This document shows, piece by piece, positions 16,495 to 26,816 of a DNA stretch of 64,000 nt. Position numbers and translations under genes: made by a program. The first letter of the stretch is position 1. Every line of letters starts with the position of its first letter. The stretch is from Desulfosporosinus acidiphilus SJ4 (GTDB lineage: Bacteria; Bacillota; Desulfitobacteriia; Desulfitobacteriales; Desulfitobacteriaceae): the NCBI RefSeq assembly GCF_000255115.2, contig NC_018068.1:3319977-3383976 (forward strand), in the 5' to 3' direction. Under the pieces are notes generated by a model that was given only the letters and a program-made list of their open reading frames with translations, searched no databases and was not told the origin of the DNA.

Positions 16495-17565
16495 TCAATA
16501 ACCACCTTTCCAGCTTTTGATAAGTTCTAATGTTTTCTCAATGGGAAGGGCTCGACGAATATTTCCGTCTCTGCCTTCCATAGTTTCTGCTAAAAATAAA
16601 GCATTCCAAATACTTTCTGCAGTTGCTTCGGTAACTGACCGAAAAAAGTCATCGAGATCCCAGTCTGATAGATAATTCCGATTGTCAAAAGGAGCCGTGG
16701 AAACCATAAGACAAAAATCCCCGCTCCCAGTCATAGAGATTGATCCAGTCCGAGCCATTCCCAGACTTGCTCGACGGGCAAGTTGTCTCAACTGCCACCT
16801 CGATATAGGTGCATCGGTTATCCCGATAAGAATCAATGACCCAGGTATATATCCCTTTGCTTGAATCGTCAGCAATTCTCCGATGGGAACACCTGAAATG
16901 ATCAAGTCCCTTAATTGTCCAAAATTAGCCAACGCTAACATGCCAAGAGTATAACGATGGCGTTTGTTTTGGACAATACGCGAAGAACTCCCGATGCCGC
17001 CTTTAAGCTGAAAGCAAGACATTCCTACTCCTGCTCCCACATTTCCCTGTGCTATAGGTCCTCCTCCGGCACGTTGCAAGGCAATAAGTCCATCCCATGG
17101 TCTTACATGTCGCCCTCGTATATCATTTAAATAGGAATCATCACATTCCATAACCACAACATTGGGGCTCCTGGCATCATTCCCGATTTCAGGGTTTTGC
17201 TGCAGCAGATATGTTAACACCCCATGGGCCACATCGTTTACACTTAACGTATTTGTTAACATGATAGGACAATTCAGATAACCCATTTCTTGAATAAAAG
17301 GAACACCTAGCGATTTCCCATAGCCATTGATAACTTCAATTCCTGCCCAACAAGGATGCCGATATAAATTTTCCCCACGAGGAATAACCGCTGTCACGCC
17401 GGTTCTCACCGGACCTTTGCCCGATGGAAGCAGGGGGCCTGCTCCTTTGACCAGGGAAACATGCCCCACCCTTACTCCCGGAACATCGGTTATATCATTA
17501 AACGTTCCCACAGGCATTTGCCCAAGCCACAGCCCAAGATCTCTCGGACTAGATCTTATAGACAT
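16495..17565 (-). CDS. P1-family aminopeptidase/D-esterase (DmpA-like)
   Basis: 356 residues. Family S58/P1 signatures run through the protein: GTFNDITDVPGVRVGH near residue 20, RTGVTAVIPRG near 52, NTLSVNDVAHGVLT near 107, and GNVGAGVGMSCFQLKGGIGSSSR near 175-198. In DmpA an internal Gly-Ser bond is cut so that the Ser becomes the N-terminal nucleophile; GIGSSSR is the matching place here. Family members hydrolyse N-terminal residues of small peptides or D-amino-acid esters and are N-terminal-nucleophile hydrolases. The ATG has GGGGGG 6 bp upstream. The TetR gene 75 bp upstream may control it. Confidence 0.85.
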   Translation of the reverse strand: MSIRSSPRDLGLWLGQMPVGTFNDITDVPGVRVGHVSLVKGAGPLLPSGKGPVRTGVTAVIPRGENLYRHPCWAGIEVINGYGKSLGVPFIQEMGYLNCPIMLTNTLSVNDVAHGVLTYLLQQNPEIGNDARSPNVVVMECDDSYLNDIRGRHVRPWDGLIALQRAGGGPIAQGNVGAGVGMSCFQLKGGIGSSSRIVQNKRHRYTLGMLALANFGQLRDLIISGVPIGELLTIQAKGYIPGSLILIGITDAPISRWQLRQLARRASLGMARTGSISMTGSGDFCLMVSTAPFDNRNYLSDWDLDDFFRSVTEATAESIWNALFLAETMEGRDGNIRRALPIEKTLELIKSWKGGY

Positions 17566-17640
17566 AAAAATCCCCCCGCAGTTAACAGTATGTGCAACTG
17601 AAGAGGGATATGAACGAATTCTTATTCAGATCAACATGCA

Positions 17641-18222
17641 TCAGGCCTCTTTTTGCTTTTCTAAAAGTCCATCTAAAAAAACGCTCAGAGCCGCATTGAC
17701 CTCTTTATGTAAATCGCTTGAACCGGAAACAAACCAGCGTATAAAATGCTGAACAACCATTCCTTCAAGGCTTTCTGCCAAAAAAGCCGAATCAAAATCC
17801 CCATTGATCTCCCCATTCATTTGCCCCACATTCAAAATTGCCAGTAAGGCATAATGCAGACTCATGTCATATTCAGCTCCGTCACGATTACGTACAGTAA
17901 CCCAGGCAATTTCGCGATCTCTCACCATAAAATCAGTCCAGTCATGAAGAAGGCTTTCTAGGCGCTGCCTTGTATTAAGACCTGAATTATCACGTCCAAT
18001 ATTAATCAGATTTTGACAAGTCCGTTTAGAAAATTCTAAAACAACTGCTTCTTTGGTGGGAAAGTAATTATAGAAAGTTCCTTTTCCAACATCAGCATGT
18101 TGAGTAATCTGTTCAATAGAGGTTGCTCCAAATCCTTGTGATCGGAAAAGTTTCATAGCATTAGAATAAATCTTCTCGCGAGTCTCCTTTTTCTTACGCT
18201 CTCTACGAGACAAATCCGCCAC
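17641..18222 (-). CDS. TetR/AcrR family regulator
   Basis: 193 residues, GTG start with GGGGG upstream. The N-terminal DNA-binding domain is clear: TREKIYSNAMKLFRSQGFGATSIEQITQHADVGKGTFYNYFPTKE (residues about 14-58; motif pieces GFGATSIEQI and GKGTFYNYFPTKE). The C-terminal ligand domain is not family-specific. It is upstream of the DmpA-like peptidase gene and preceded by a partly palindromic 22-bp site, so it probably represses itself and perhaps the downstream genes. Confidence 0.9.
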   Translation of the reverse strand: MADLSRRERKKKETREKIYSNAMKLFRSQGFGATSIEQITQHADVGKGTFYNYFPTKEAVVLEFSKRTCQNLINIGRDNSGLNTRQRLESLLHDWTDFMVRDREIAWVTVRNRDGAEYDMSLHYALLAILNVGQMNGEINGDFDSAFLAESLEGMVVQHFIRWFVSGSSDLHKEVNAALSVFLDGLLEKQKEA

Positions 18223-18246
18223 GCTTATTCCCCCTTAACTTTAGGT

Positions 18247-18268
18247 ATAAACACTATAGATAGTTTAT
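18247..18268. promoter_or_regulatory. Candidate TetR operator
   Basis: An imperfect 22-bp palindrome with ATAAAC and GTTTAT arms around CTATAG lies 25 bp upstream of the tetR start and overlaps a possible TATAGT -10. Autoregulation is inferred from position and symmetry. Confidence 0.4.
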
Positions 18269-18326
18269 CTATTCGCCATATACCATTTTTTTCCTTCTAG
18301 CAAAGAGGGGAACAGCCATAAATCTA

Positions 18327-19484
18327 TTAATTAATGTTTTTCGCCGACGCCTGCGTTCCAAGTTTCCAAACTGTTAATATTCGCCAAACTTCCCTTTCCA
18401 GTTGTTCTTCTCCCTTAGAAAAAGCTTCTTCTAAAGATGCCGGACCTTCAGCAACGCTGAAACAGCTGCTGACCCCATGCTCCCAAAGAAGATCCGGCAG
18501 GCCTTCTACAGTCCCGGAAATGACGATGACTGGAACATGATATTTTTGGGCTAAGGCGGCAACCCCAACGGGTACTTTCCCATAGGCTGTTTGAAAATCA
18601 GTCTTTCCTTCACCGGTGAGAACAAGATCAGCTTCTCGAATTTTTTCCTCAGCATTTGCCACATCTAAAATCATCTGTGAACCTGGGCGTAATTTTGCTC
18701 CCAAAAAACCAACAAGTCCTGCACCTAATCCGCCTGCAGCCCCACCGCCCGGTAATTGCAAAAGATTCGTGCCACAGAGTTCACTCAGCTGCTCACCAAA
18801 ATTCAAGAGCGCTGCATCCAGAATTTTAATATCCTCAAGATTTGCCCCTTTTTGCGGACCATAAACTGCACTTGCACCTTCCGGCCCACAAAGCGGATTT
18901 TGCACATCACAAGCAACCTCGATTTGTACCTTTGCCAGTCGTGGGTCAATACCTGATGTGTCTATTTTTCGAAGGTTTCCTAGAGCTGCTCCGCCCGGAG
19001 CTAACTCCTTGCCTTGATCATCCAATAGCTTGACACCCAAAGCAGCGGCTAACCCGGCACCCCCATCATTGGTGGCACTTCCCCCTATCCCCAGGAGTAT
19101 CTTTTCTACTCCATGGTCTAAGGCATCCCGGATTAATTCTCCTGTTCCCTGTGTTGAAGTAATAAGAGGATTTCTCTCCTCCGGAAGCAATAACGGTAAC
19201 CCTGAAGCAGCGGCCATTTCAATAATTGCAGTCTTCCCGTTTTCAAGAATCCCATAGTTTGCAGATATTGAACGTCCGAGAGGATCTTTAACCTCAACCT
19301 CTACTTTTCTGCCGTTAACTGCACTTAGAACAGCTTCAACAGTTCCTTCTCCTCCATCTGCCATAGGAATCAAATCTATTTTCCCTTCAGGATAGACCCT
19401 CTGTACACCCTTCTGCATTGCCAGCGCAACATTCATAGCATTCAAACAACCTTTAAATGAATCCGGGGCAATGACAATTCTCAT
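18327..19484 (-). CDS. Glycerate kinase (GlxK/GarK type)
   Basis: 385 residues from the ATG at 19482-19484; a GTG three codons earlier overlaps the GAGGAG ribosome site. Family signatures are IAPDSFKGCLNA at the N-terminus, PMADGGEGTVEA near 43, GIGGSATNDGGAG near 133 and DLVLTGEGKTDFQT near 290. It phosphorylates D-glycerate with ATP, feeding glycerate or glyoxylate carbon into lower glycolysis (2- or 3-phosphoglycerate). It follows a small membrane-protein gene by 17 bp. No other glycerate-pathway gene is visible here. Confidence 0.9.
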   Translation of the reverse strand: MRIVIAPDSFKGCLNAMNVALAMQKGVQRVYPEGKIDLIPMADGGEGTVEAVLSAVNGRKVEVEVKDPLGRSISANYGILENGKTAIIEMAAASGLPLLLPEERNPLITSTQGTGELIRDALDHGVEKILLGIGGSATNDGGAGLAAALGVKLLDDQGKELAPGGAALGNLRKIDTSGIDPRLAKVQIEVACDVQNPLCGPEGASAVYGPQKGANLEDIKILDAALLNFGEQLSELCGTNLLQLPGGGAAGGLGAGLVGFLGAKLRPGSQMILDVANAEEKIREADLVLTGEGKTDFQTAYGKVPVGVAALAQKYHVPVIVISGTVEGLPDLLWEHGVSSCFSVAEGPASLEEAFSKGEEQLEREVWRILTVWKLGTQASAKNIN

Positions 19485-19501
19485 GATAATCACTCCTCAT
19501 T

Positions 19502-19831
19502 CTAAGATTGTGCACGTTTTCCGAAAATAGCTCCAAGTTTGACAAAGATAAAGAAACTAACAAAATCCAAAATTACCATAGACCAACTTTGAATAGGAAT
19601 TTGATAAATGAAAGAAGCCAAATAGGATAATAAATTAAAAATAAATCCAGCTAAATAGGCAGTCCTAATATTTTCTTGCCGAGACCTATAGCCGACAAAA
19701 AAACCGAGGGGATAAAAAAGAGCAAAATTAAAGGCCAATTGACTCAGTATTCCACCCGAAACAAAAAACTCGCTCCAAAAAAGGAAGAGCAAGCTTAAAA
19801 GCAGCATGTATCTCCAGAAAGCTTTATTCAT
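19502..19831 (-). CDS. Small membrane protein of unknown function
   Basis: 109 residues from the ATG at 19829-19831 (GGAGG 7 bp upstream; the longer frame lacks a site). Three to four hydrophobic helices cover most of the length (for example near residues 5-23, 30-45, 57-75 and 80-98). No family recognised. It lies 17 bp before glycerate kinase and may be co-transcribed with it; a weak terminator separates it from guaB. Confidence 0.55.
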   Translation of the reverse strand: MNKAFWRYMLLLSLLFLFWSEFFVSGGILSQLAFNFALFYPLGFFVGYRSRQENIRTAYLAGFIFNLLSYLASFIYQIPIQSWSMVILDFVSFFIFVKLGAIFGKRAQS

Positions 19832-19848
19832 ATATACCTCCATTAAAA

Positions 19849-19874
19849 GGGGAGAGGATCCCTCCACTCTCCCC
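19849..19874 (-). terminator. Terminator after guaB
   Basis: GGGGAGAG/CTCTCCCC stem with a 10-base loop, followed on the - strand by TTTTAAT. The short T-run and its place right before the next ribosome site suggest partial termination. Confidence 0.5.
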
Positions 19875-19946
19875 CCATAATTCCAAGACTCTAACTTAGA
19901 GAATAAACTTCCCGGTTACTTTCCTCTACCTAACGTGCATATCGGT

Positions 19947-21434
<1,488 letters not shown>

Positions 21435-21638
21435 CTAGTATATCAGAAATTCTATTATTAAAACAGCGAAATAATAATTCACCCCAGCTAAGAGAGACTA
21501 TCAAGTTTATGTCCGGCCCTTATTCCTTGAACAAGTTCGGAAATTTACAATTATATTTCCCTATTTAATTAGAAACTACTCTAGTAGACTTGTCAGGCAG
21601 ACTATTGCTCCTTATTATGGAGTAAGGAGGAATTACTC

Positions 21639-22139
21639 ATGTTCTATCGTACCCACCAATTCATAGAAGCATTTTTTCCCCGAATATATCCTTCCGAATT
21701 ACTTTGGGCAAAACAAATTTTATCTCCTCAAGCAAATTTGCTTTTTCTTCAACAGTCAAAGGCTGAACAGCGACATGCTCTGGCAGTGGCTAAAAGCCTT
21801 TTGCCTTATCAAGAAAGTCTTTCTTCGTCCGAATATCTGGACTTGATCACAGCGGCTTTACTTCATGACTGTGGCAAATCTCTCACCAAGATTCGACTTT
21901 GGCAGCGAGTATTTATCGTTTTAATTCAGCAATTGCCTCAAGGTATCTGGAGCCTACTAAAAAATGGGCCATCACTTTTGGCTGCGCCGTTACAAATTGC
22001 TGACCATCATGCCCGCTGGGGAAGTAATTTAGCTCAAGAAATAGGACTGAATTCCAGGGTATGTTTGCTAATAAACGATCACCACTCACCAAACTCTAAG
22101 CTTGGTCAGATGTTATACAGAGCTGATAATCAGCACTAA
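21639..22139 (+). CDS. HD-domain phosphohydrolase-like protein
   Basis: 166 residues with a perfect AAGGAGG site 8 bp before the ATG. The HD core is seen as EQRHALAVAKSL (first His), ITAALLHDCGKS (HD pair near residue 77) and IADHHARWG with LLINDHHSPN (later metal ligands). HD proteins hydrolyse nucleotides or phosphodiesters with bound metals; the substrate is unknown. The region after the HD pair includes a hydrophobic stretch (VFIVLIQQLPQGIWSLL). It is read rightward, opposite to guaB, and shares a bidirectional terminator with the coiled-coil gene. Confidence 0.8.
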   Translation: MFYRTHQFIEAFFPRIYPSELLWAKQILSPQANLLFLQQSKAEQRHALAVAKSLLPYQESLSSSEYLDLITAALLHDCGKSLTKIRLWQRVFIVLIQQLPQGIWSLLKNGPSLLAAPLQIADHHARWGSNLAQEIGLNSRVCLLINDHHSPNSKLGQMLYRADNQH

Positions 22140-22173
22140 AAAGCACGAGTAATCATACTTACTCATGCTTTTT
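22138..22173. terminator. Bidirectional terminator between convergent genes
   Basis: AAAAAGCAcGAGTAA / TTACTCaTGCTTTTT hairpin with A- and T-tracts on both sides. It overlaps the stop codon of the leftward coiled-coil gene and follows the HD gene stop directly. Confidence 0.85.
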
Positions 22174-22429
22174 GCACTGCTGATTCAACTCTTTCCTTAA
22201 GCTCTACAATCTCTTTATTTTTAGAAAATATCCATTTTGCAAATCGTTTATTATCTCGCTGCAGGCGTACGTTTTCTTTCTCAAGTTTGTGAACAAGAGC
22301 GACCTTCTCGCGTTCTACTTTTTCTAACAGGTTCATTAGCACTCTTCGGCTAACTCTTAGATGTTCAACCCGCTGTTCCAATTCTCCGATACGCGCCCTT
22401 AACAGCCGTATTTCCTCTGCAGAATCCAA
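22163..22429 (-). CDS. Small coiled-coil protein
   Basis: 88 residues from a TTG at 22427-22429, which has GGGGGG 8 bp upstream (another TTG two codons earlier is too close to that site). Almost the whole sequence is a charged heptad-type coiled coil (IRLLRARIGELEQRVEHLRV, LLEKVEREKVALVHKLEKEN). It has no enzyme motif and no membrane segment. It could be a structural or septum-related protein; function unknown. Confidence 0.6.
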   Translation of the reverse strand: MDSAEEIRLLRARIGELEQRVEHLRVSRRVLMNLLEKVEREKVALVHKLEKENVRLQRDNKRFAKWIFSKNKEIVELKERVESAVQKA

Positions 22430-22499
22430 TGACAACGCCCCCCGACAAGTTCTTCAAAACTATTCTATGCCGGGACGCAACATTTTAACCCTGCTAAAT

Positions 22500-23345
22500 C
22501 TATTTGAGAGTATTACCTTTTGCTAAGGTCAATATTTGTTGAATTACATCCTCACTAACACCCCAGTGACCGAGTTTTACACCCGGTTTGTGTTTCTCAC
22601 CGTGAAAATCAGACCCACCTGTCATGATTAAATGATAGTCCCCCGCTAAAGCACGATATCGTTGTTCATCTTCTTGATTGTGTTCGGAATGGGCTACTTC
22701 GATGCCTTGTAAACCGGCATCAATCCAAGGCCGGATTCCTTCTTCAAGACGATATATGCCAGGATGCGCAAGAACAGCAACTCCATGGGATTCCCTAATT
22801 AGTTCAATTGCCTCTTCCGGAGTCAGTTTATAACGCGGAACATAAGCGGGAGCACCCCTCCCAATGTAACGCTCAAAAGCTTCTTTAATGCTGGTGACAT
22901 AACCCATCTCCATAAGTGCCTGAGCAATATGCGGACGGCCCATTGATTCACCTTTGGCATACTTTTGAACTTCTTGGACTTCAATGGTGATCCCCAAGCG
23001 CCGAAAACGCTCAATGATTTCGAGCATTCTCTGCTTACGAGCATCTCTTAAATTTTGTAACCTATGCCTTAAGTAATCGGAGGAATCATCGAGCTCATAT
23101 CCTAGAATATGTACCTCTTTGCCATTCCAATCGGTATTTAATTCAATACCCTTAACTAGCTTGATTTGATAGACTTTTGCAGCTTCTTCAGCTTCTTTCC
23201 ATCCTTGAATCGTATCGTGGTCGGTAATGCCAACCCCTTTCAAGCCTAAGCCGGCAGCGCAATGTACAAGCTCCGATGGCGTAAGCTCTCCATCCGATGC
23301 AGTTGTGTGGCAATGTAAATCAACTTCGAATATTACTGACTCCAA
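22500..23345 (-). CDS. PHP-domain phosphoesterase (RNase AM/TrpH-like)
   Basis: 281 residues, TTG start with AGAGGT upstream. The PHP metal-binding motifs are intact: DLHCHTTASDGELTP (HxH near residue 10), GVGITDHDTIQGW near 36, KGIELNTDW near 65, AVLAHPGIY near 193 and MTGGSDFHGEKH near 248. Proteins of this type (YciV/RNase AM) hydrolyse 3',5'-bisphosphonucleotides or short RNAs from the 5' end. It is followed 32 bp downstream... of the dipeptidase stop in the same direction, so the two may share a transcript. Confidence 0.85.
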   Translation of the reverse strand: MESVIFEVDLHCHTTASDGELTPSELVHCAAGLGLKGVGITDHDTIQGWKEAEEAAKVYQIKLVKGIELNTDWNGKEVHILGYELDDSSDYLRHRLQNLRDARKQRMLEIIERFRRLGITIEVQEVQKYAKGESMGRPHIAQALMEMGYVTSIKEAFERYIGRGAPAYVPRYKLTPEEAIELIRESHGVAVLAHPGIYRLEEGIRPWIDAGLQGIEVAHSEHNQEDEQRYRALAGDYHLIMTGGSDFHGEKHKPGVKLGHWGVSEDVIQQILTLAKGNTLK

Positions 23346-23377
23346 TAATTCTACCTCTTTTCTAGGAATACCAATGT

Positions 23378-24331
23378 TTATTTTAGCACGCCCGACAATA
23401 ATCGCATAAAGTTTCTGCCAGAAATCTGTTCAATTTCTTTAGTTGAAAATCCGGCTTTTGTCAAATCGTCTAGAAGATAGGATAAATCACTGACATTTTC
23501 TAACCCATCCGGTGTCTCCTCAATCCCATCAAAATCCGAACCCAAGCCTACTGTTTCTACACCTGCCACTTCAGCAATATAAGATATATGTCTGACGACA
23601 TCTTTACGGGTGACAGGACCGTTTTCTTTTAAAAATCCGGGATTAAAATTCACTCCTACAATTCCTTTATGTTCACCTAGGGCACGAAGTTGGGAGTCTG
23701 TCAAATTACGCGAATTTGGACACAGAGAATAGGCACAGGAATGGGTTGCGGCAATAGGATATTCTGAGAGCTCCAGAACATGCCAAAACCCATTCTCATT
23801 TAAATGAGAAACATCAATCAGCATTCCCAATTGGTTCATGCGCCTTATAACATCCTGACCAAGATTCGTCAATCTACTCTTCGTTTCTCTCTCCCAAACC
23901 CCGTCACCTAAAGCGTTTCGCTGATTCCAGGTTAGTCCAAGGGCTCTGACTCCCAACCTATAAATAATGTCTAACATAAACAAATTTTCACCGATTATTT
24001 CTCCTCCCTCAACACTTAGCAAAACTCCTATCCGCGTCGGGTCCGGGATTTGATTTAAATCCGATTGGTTTTTTATCAAAAATAGTTGATCTGGGTTTTC
24101 TTCCACAAACCTCTGTGCTGTCTCAATAAGTTCCAAACCTCTTAATGTGGCTAGGGAGGGCTTGAACTTGGATTCAATAAAAGCCGCCATGAACTGAAGT
24201 GAAATATCGGCACTCTTTGCTCTCGGAACATCCCAATGCCCCCCTTCAGATGGCAGCAACAACGTCCTTGTCTGACTACTGAGGTAACCGATACTATCAC
24301 AATGTCCGTCAACGATAAAAACCTTATCCAA
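23378..24331 (-). CDS. Membrane dipeptidase family (peptidase M19)
   Basis: About 317 residues starting at the TTG at 24329-24331. Renal-dipeptidase metal and active-site motifs are present: VDGHCDSIGYL near residue 6, LSVEGGEIIG near 104, IDVSHLNENGFW near 173, IAATHSCAYSLCPNSRNL near 194 and VGLGSDFDGI near 264. The family splits dipeptides, including those with a D-residue at the second position, using two zincs. The start lies just outside IS110 copy 2, whose end carries GAGGAG exactly 8 bp before the TTG, so the insertion sequence now appears to supply the ribosome binding site. Its native promoter has been displaced. Confidence 0.85.
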   Translation of the reverse strand: MDKVFIVDGHCDSIGYLSSQTRTLLLPSEGGHWDVPRAKSADISLQFMAAFIESKFKPSLATLRGLELIETAQRFVEENPDQLFLIKNQSDLNQIPDPTRIGVLLSVEGGEIIGENLFMLDIIYRLGVRALGLTWNQRNALGDGVWERETKSRLTNLGQDVIRRMNQLGMLIDVSHLNENGFWHVLELSEYPIAATHSCAYSLCPNSRNLTDSQLRALGEHKGIVGVNFNPGFLKENGPVTRKDVVRHISYIAEVAGVETVGLGSDFDGIEETPDGLENVSDLSYLLDDLTKAGFSTKEIEQISGRNFMRLLSGVLK

Positions 24332-24340
24332 TGACAACAC

Positions 24341-24973
24341 TCCTCGTATAATTAATTTAGTTCCTGCCCCACGAGTCCAAAAAACTAATGGAACGTGGGG
24401 TATTTAAATGACCAAAGAAAACTGGAAATTCAGTTGGTTGGTCATCATCAACAAGATGCGCGCAGAATAACGCATACCCCATGCAGTCGTCGTGCCTGTG
24501 GGCAGTGTGGACAAGTCAACCCCAAAGCACACTTCAAATTCGACTTGTCCAAAGCCTGAGGGAAAGCTCTTTTAAGATAGACCCATAAGGGCTTTTCCAT
24601 AGGCTGGCACTGTCCACAGGCTCAGGATAAGGAATACCTGAGTAATGATTCCTTAAGTCGTTCTTTGACAACAAAAAAGTATTTAAGTTTGTTGGGGTTT
24701 CAGGCAAAATGATACCGTGAGGTTCGTTCTGGTAAGGCCTTTCACTCCTTGAGGCTATGACCTCTTATTAAGTCTGACTGCCAGCCCACAATTTGAACTT
24801 TTAACTCGAAGGTTGCACAGCTTAAAGGGAACCCCTCCGATGGTAGCAGATCGGTTGGATCCGAGGTCTTTTTAAGACAAGTGCTGATTCGGCGAGGTTG
24901 TTGACCTGTTGTGGTGCCTGGTCCCAACGTTAATCTTACAAATTCTTCGACTCGGAAAGTGAGGTGATTTTAC
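24341..24973 (+). ncRNA. IS110 5' non-coding end, copy 2; candidate bridge RNA locus
   Basis: Equivalent of the copy 1 left end. It differs by about five single-base changes and the missing GGATAA. If a bridge RNA is encoded here, these few differences are the place to look for altered target-recognition loops, since the two insertion sites share little sequence besides the CT core. Confidence 0.3.
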
Positions 24974-26215
24974 TTGAGTTTATTTGTCGGTATAGATGTG
25001 AGTTCCAGTGATTTTAAAGTGCGAATCTTAGATGAGCGTGGTAATGAACCAGTTAAAAGGCTAAGGGTTTTGAATGATCAGCCTGGTTGTGAGCAAGTTG
25101 CCCGATATCTCTCTGAAGCCTGTAATAAAGAGAATGAGGACCGGCTGGTTATTGGTTTAGAGGCCACTTCCGTGTACAGTTGGCCGTTACAAATGTTCTT
25201 AGCGGAAGACCATTGTTTAGCACCTTTACAGCCCCAAATTTATTCCTTTAACCCCAAGGTCGTTGCTAATTTCAAAAAGGCTTATGTGGACCTTCCGAAG
25301 AACGACTGGATTGATGCCTGGGTCATTGCCGAACGTTTACGCTTCGGCCGGCTCCCGGAGGGCTCTCAGGTCGATTTCCGCTACTTACCGTTACAGCGAC
25401 TCACTCGCTTTCGTTGTCATCTGATCGAGATGATCTCCAGAGAGAAGAATTATTTCCTCACGAACTTGTTCTTAAAGTTTAGCACTCTTGCCCAAGGTAC
25501 GGTTTTTAGTAATACTTTCAGCGTTACTTCTGAATCCTTGACACTTGAGTTTTTTTCTCCAGAAGAGGTTGCGGCTCGACCGCTTGATGAACTGATTGAT
25601 TTCCTCATGGAGAAAGGAAGAAGTCATTTCGAGGATCCGGAAGCCAAAGCCAGAGAGTTGAAGGAAGCCGCTCGCAAGGCCCATCGACTACGTGGAAGCC
25701 TATTGCAACCCATTAACCTTATCCTAGCCACGAGCATCGAAACCATCCACACTTTAGAGAAACAGGTCAAGAAAATCGATAAGGCGATCGAAGCTGAAAT
25801 CAGGCATTTCCCTAATACGCTCATTACCATTCCCGGTATTGGCCCTGTGCTTTCAGCTGGTATTATTGCTGAGATTGGAGACATCCGCCGTTTTCCGAAT
25901 GAAGGAGCCTTAGCAAAGTTTATTGGGCTAACCTGGCGTTCTCACCAGTCCGGTGATTTTACAGCCGATGACACGCCCTTAACTCGAACCGGCAACACCT
26001 ACTTGCGAAGTTATATCATCCAGGCTGCTAACCTAGTACGCCAAAAGGAACCAGAGTACAAAGCCTTCTACCAACGTAAATTCTCGGAAAGTAAGACTCA
26101 CCATCATCGCCGTGCTCTCGTGCTTACTGCACGCAAACTCGTCCGTATGGTTGATGCTCTGCTACGCAGCAACCAAATCTATATGCCACATGGCAATAGG
26201 GGGATTGCAAACTAA
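24974..26215 (+). CDS. IS110-family transposase (DEDD), copy 2
   Basis: 413 residues, TTG start, full length. It has the same DEDD residues as copy 1 (D8, E63, D111, D114) and an intact Transposase_20 domain (TIPGIGPVLSAGIIAEIGD). The upstream site reads GTGAGGTG instead of AGAGAGGTG. It is expected to be functional, and the near identity to copy 1 means the copies can also recombine with each other. Confidence 0.95.
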   Translation: MSLFVGIDVSSSDFKVRILDERGNEPVKRLRVLNDQPGCEQVARYLSEACNKENEDRLVIGLEATSVYSWPLQMFLAEDHCLAPLQPQIYSFNPKVVANFKKAYVDLPKNDWIDAWVIAERLRFGRLPEGSQVDFRYLPLQRLTRFRCHLIEMISREKNYFLTNLFLKFSTLAQGTVFSNTFSVTSESLTLEFFSPEEVAARPLDELIDFLMEKGRSHFEDPEAKARELKEAARKAHRLRGSLLQPINLILATSIETIHTLEKQVKKIDKAIEAEIRHFPNTLITIPGIGPVLSAGIIAEIGDIRRFPNEGALAKFIGLTWRSHQSGDFTADDTPLTRTGNTYLRSYIIQAANLVRQKEPEYKAFYQRKFSESKTHHHRRALVLTARKLVRMVDALLRSNQIYMPHGNRGIAN

Positions 26216-26391
26216 GCATGAACTACGAGAATTGAAGTCCCATTTTTGTAACTTGTTTCCATTTCATTTTGGGAATAAGAGGGTTTTTTATTGCCTTTTT
26301 TGCCAACGGATAACTAACTTACTGAAAAATTGACTCACTTAGGGTCTTGACATATTACCGAAGGACTTTACTATAAATTCACATAAATAAA

Positions 26392-26422
26392 CACCTGTTT
26401 GCTTGTACTCACAAACAGGTGC
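26392..26422 (-). terminator. Terminator of spoVS
   Basis: A perfect 10-bp CACCTGTTTG/CAAACAGGTG stem followed on the - strand by TTTATTTATG, 11 bp past the spoVS stop. Confidence 0.8.
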
Positions 26423-26433
26423 TTCAAATTATC

Positions 26434-26694
26434 CTAGCGCGGCTGAACAATCAACTTAATGGCTGTCCTTTCTTCCCCATCGATGACAACATCTGTAAAA
26501 GCCGGAATACAAACAAGATCGACCCCACTAGGCGCCACAAAACCACGTGCAATAGCAACAGCCTTTACCGCTTGATTCAGAGCCCCTGCTCCGATAGCCT
26601 GCAATTCAGCTCCTCCACTCTCTCGCAGAACCCCGGCAAGCGCTCCAGCTACGGCATTGGGACTTGATTTTGCTGAAACTTTTAATACATCCAT
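26434..26694 (-). CDS. spoVS: Stage V sporulation protein S
   Basis: 86 residues, the standard length. It starts MDVLKVSAKSSPNAVAGALAG and contains IGAGALNQAVKAVAIARGFV, the near-invariant ALBA-like core of SpoVS. In Bacillus it acts in sporulation progress (coat assembly, release from the septation block) by an unclear, possibly nucleic-acid-binding mechanism. The ATG has AGGAGG upstream. Its place downstream of rny and ymdB matches Bacillus and Clostridia order. It indicates a spore-former. Confidence 0.97.
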   Translation of the reverse strand: MDVLKVSAKSSPNAVAGALAGVLRESGGAELQAIGAGALNQAVKAVAIARGFVAPSGVDLVCIPAFTDVVIDGEERTAIKLIVQPR

Positions 26695-26816
26695 AATTCA
26701 TCCTCCTGCTCGAATTCATTTACAGGTATTACCACATCTTTAAATATGTATTCGAGAGCTTAAGGAGGAAATCCTCTTTTTTTAACTAAGTTTTCTGATT
26801 TTTATATAAAATTACT

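Larger units (their letters stand above)
24340..26367 (+). mobile_element. IS110-family insertion sequence, copy 2
   Basis: About 2.03 kb, more than 98% identical to copy 1 by eye and in the same orientation. CT occurs at both junctions (24340-24341 and 26366-26367). It inserted between the leftward dipeptidase gene and the spoVS terminator. It carries the same long 5' non-coding region and intact transposase, and lacks a 6-bp internal duplication seen in copy 1. Confidence 0.92.

Noticed and set aside
21590-21618. Promoter TTGTCA-17-TATTAT for the HD-domain gene
   Set aside because: The hexamers fit, but transcription would begin within the ribosome binding site, so the placement is doubtful.
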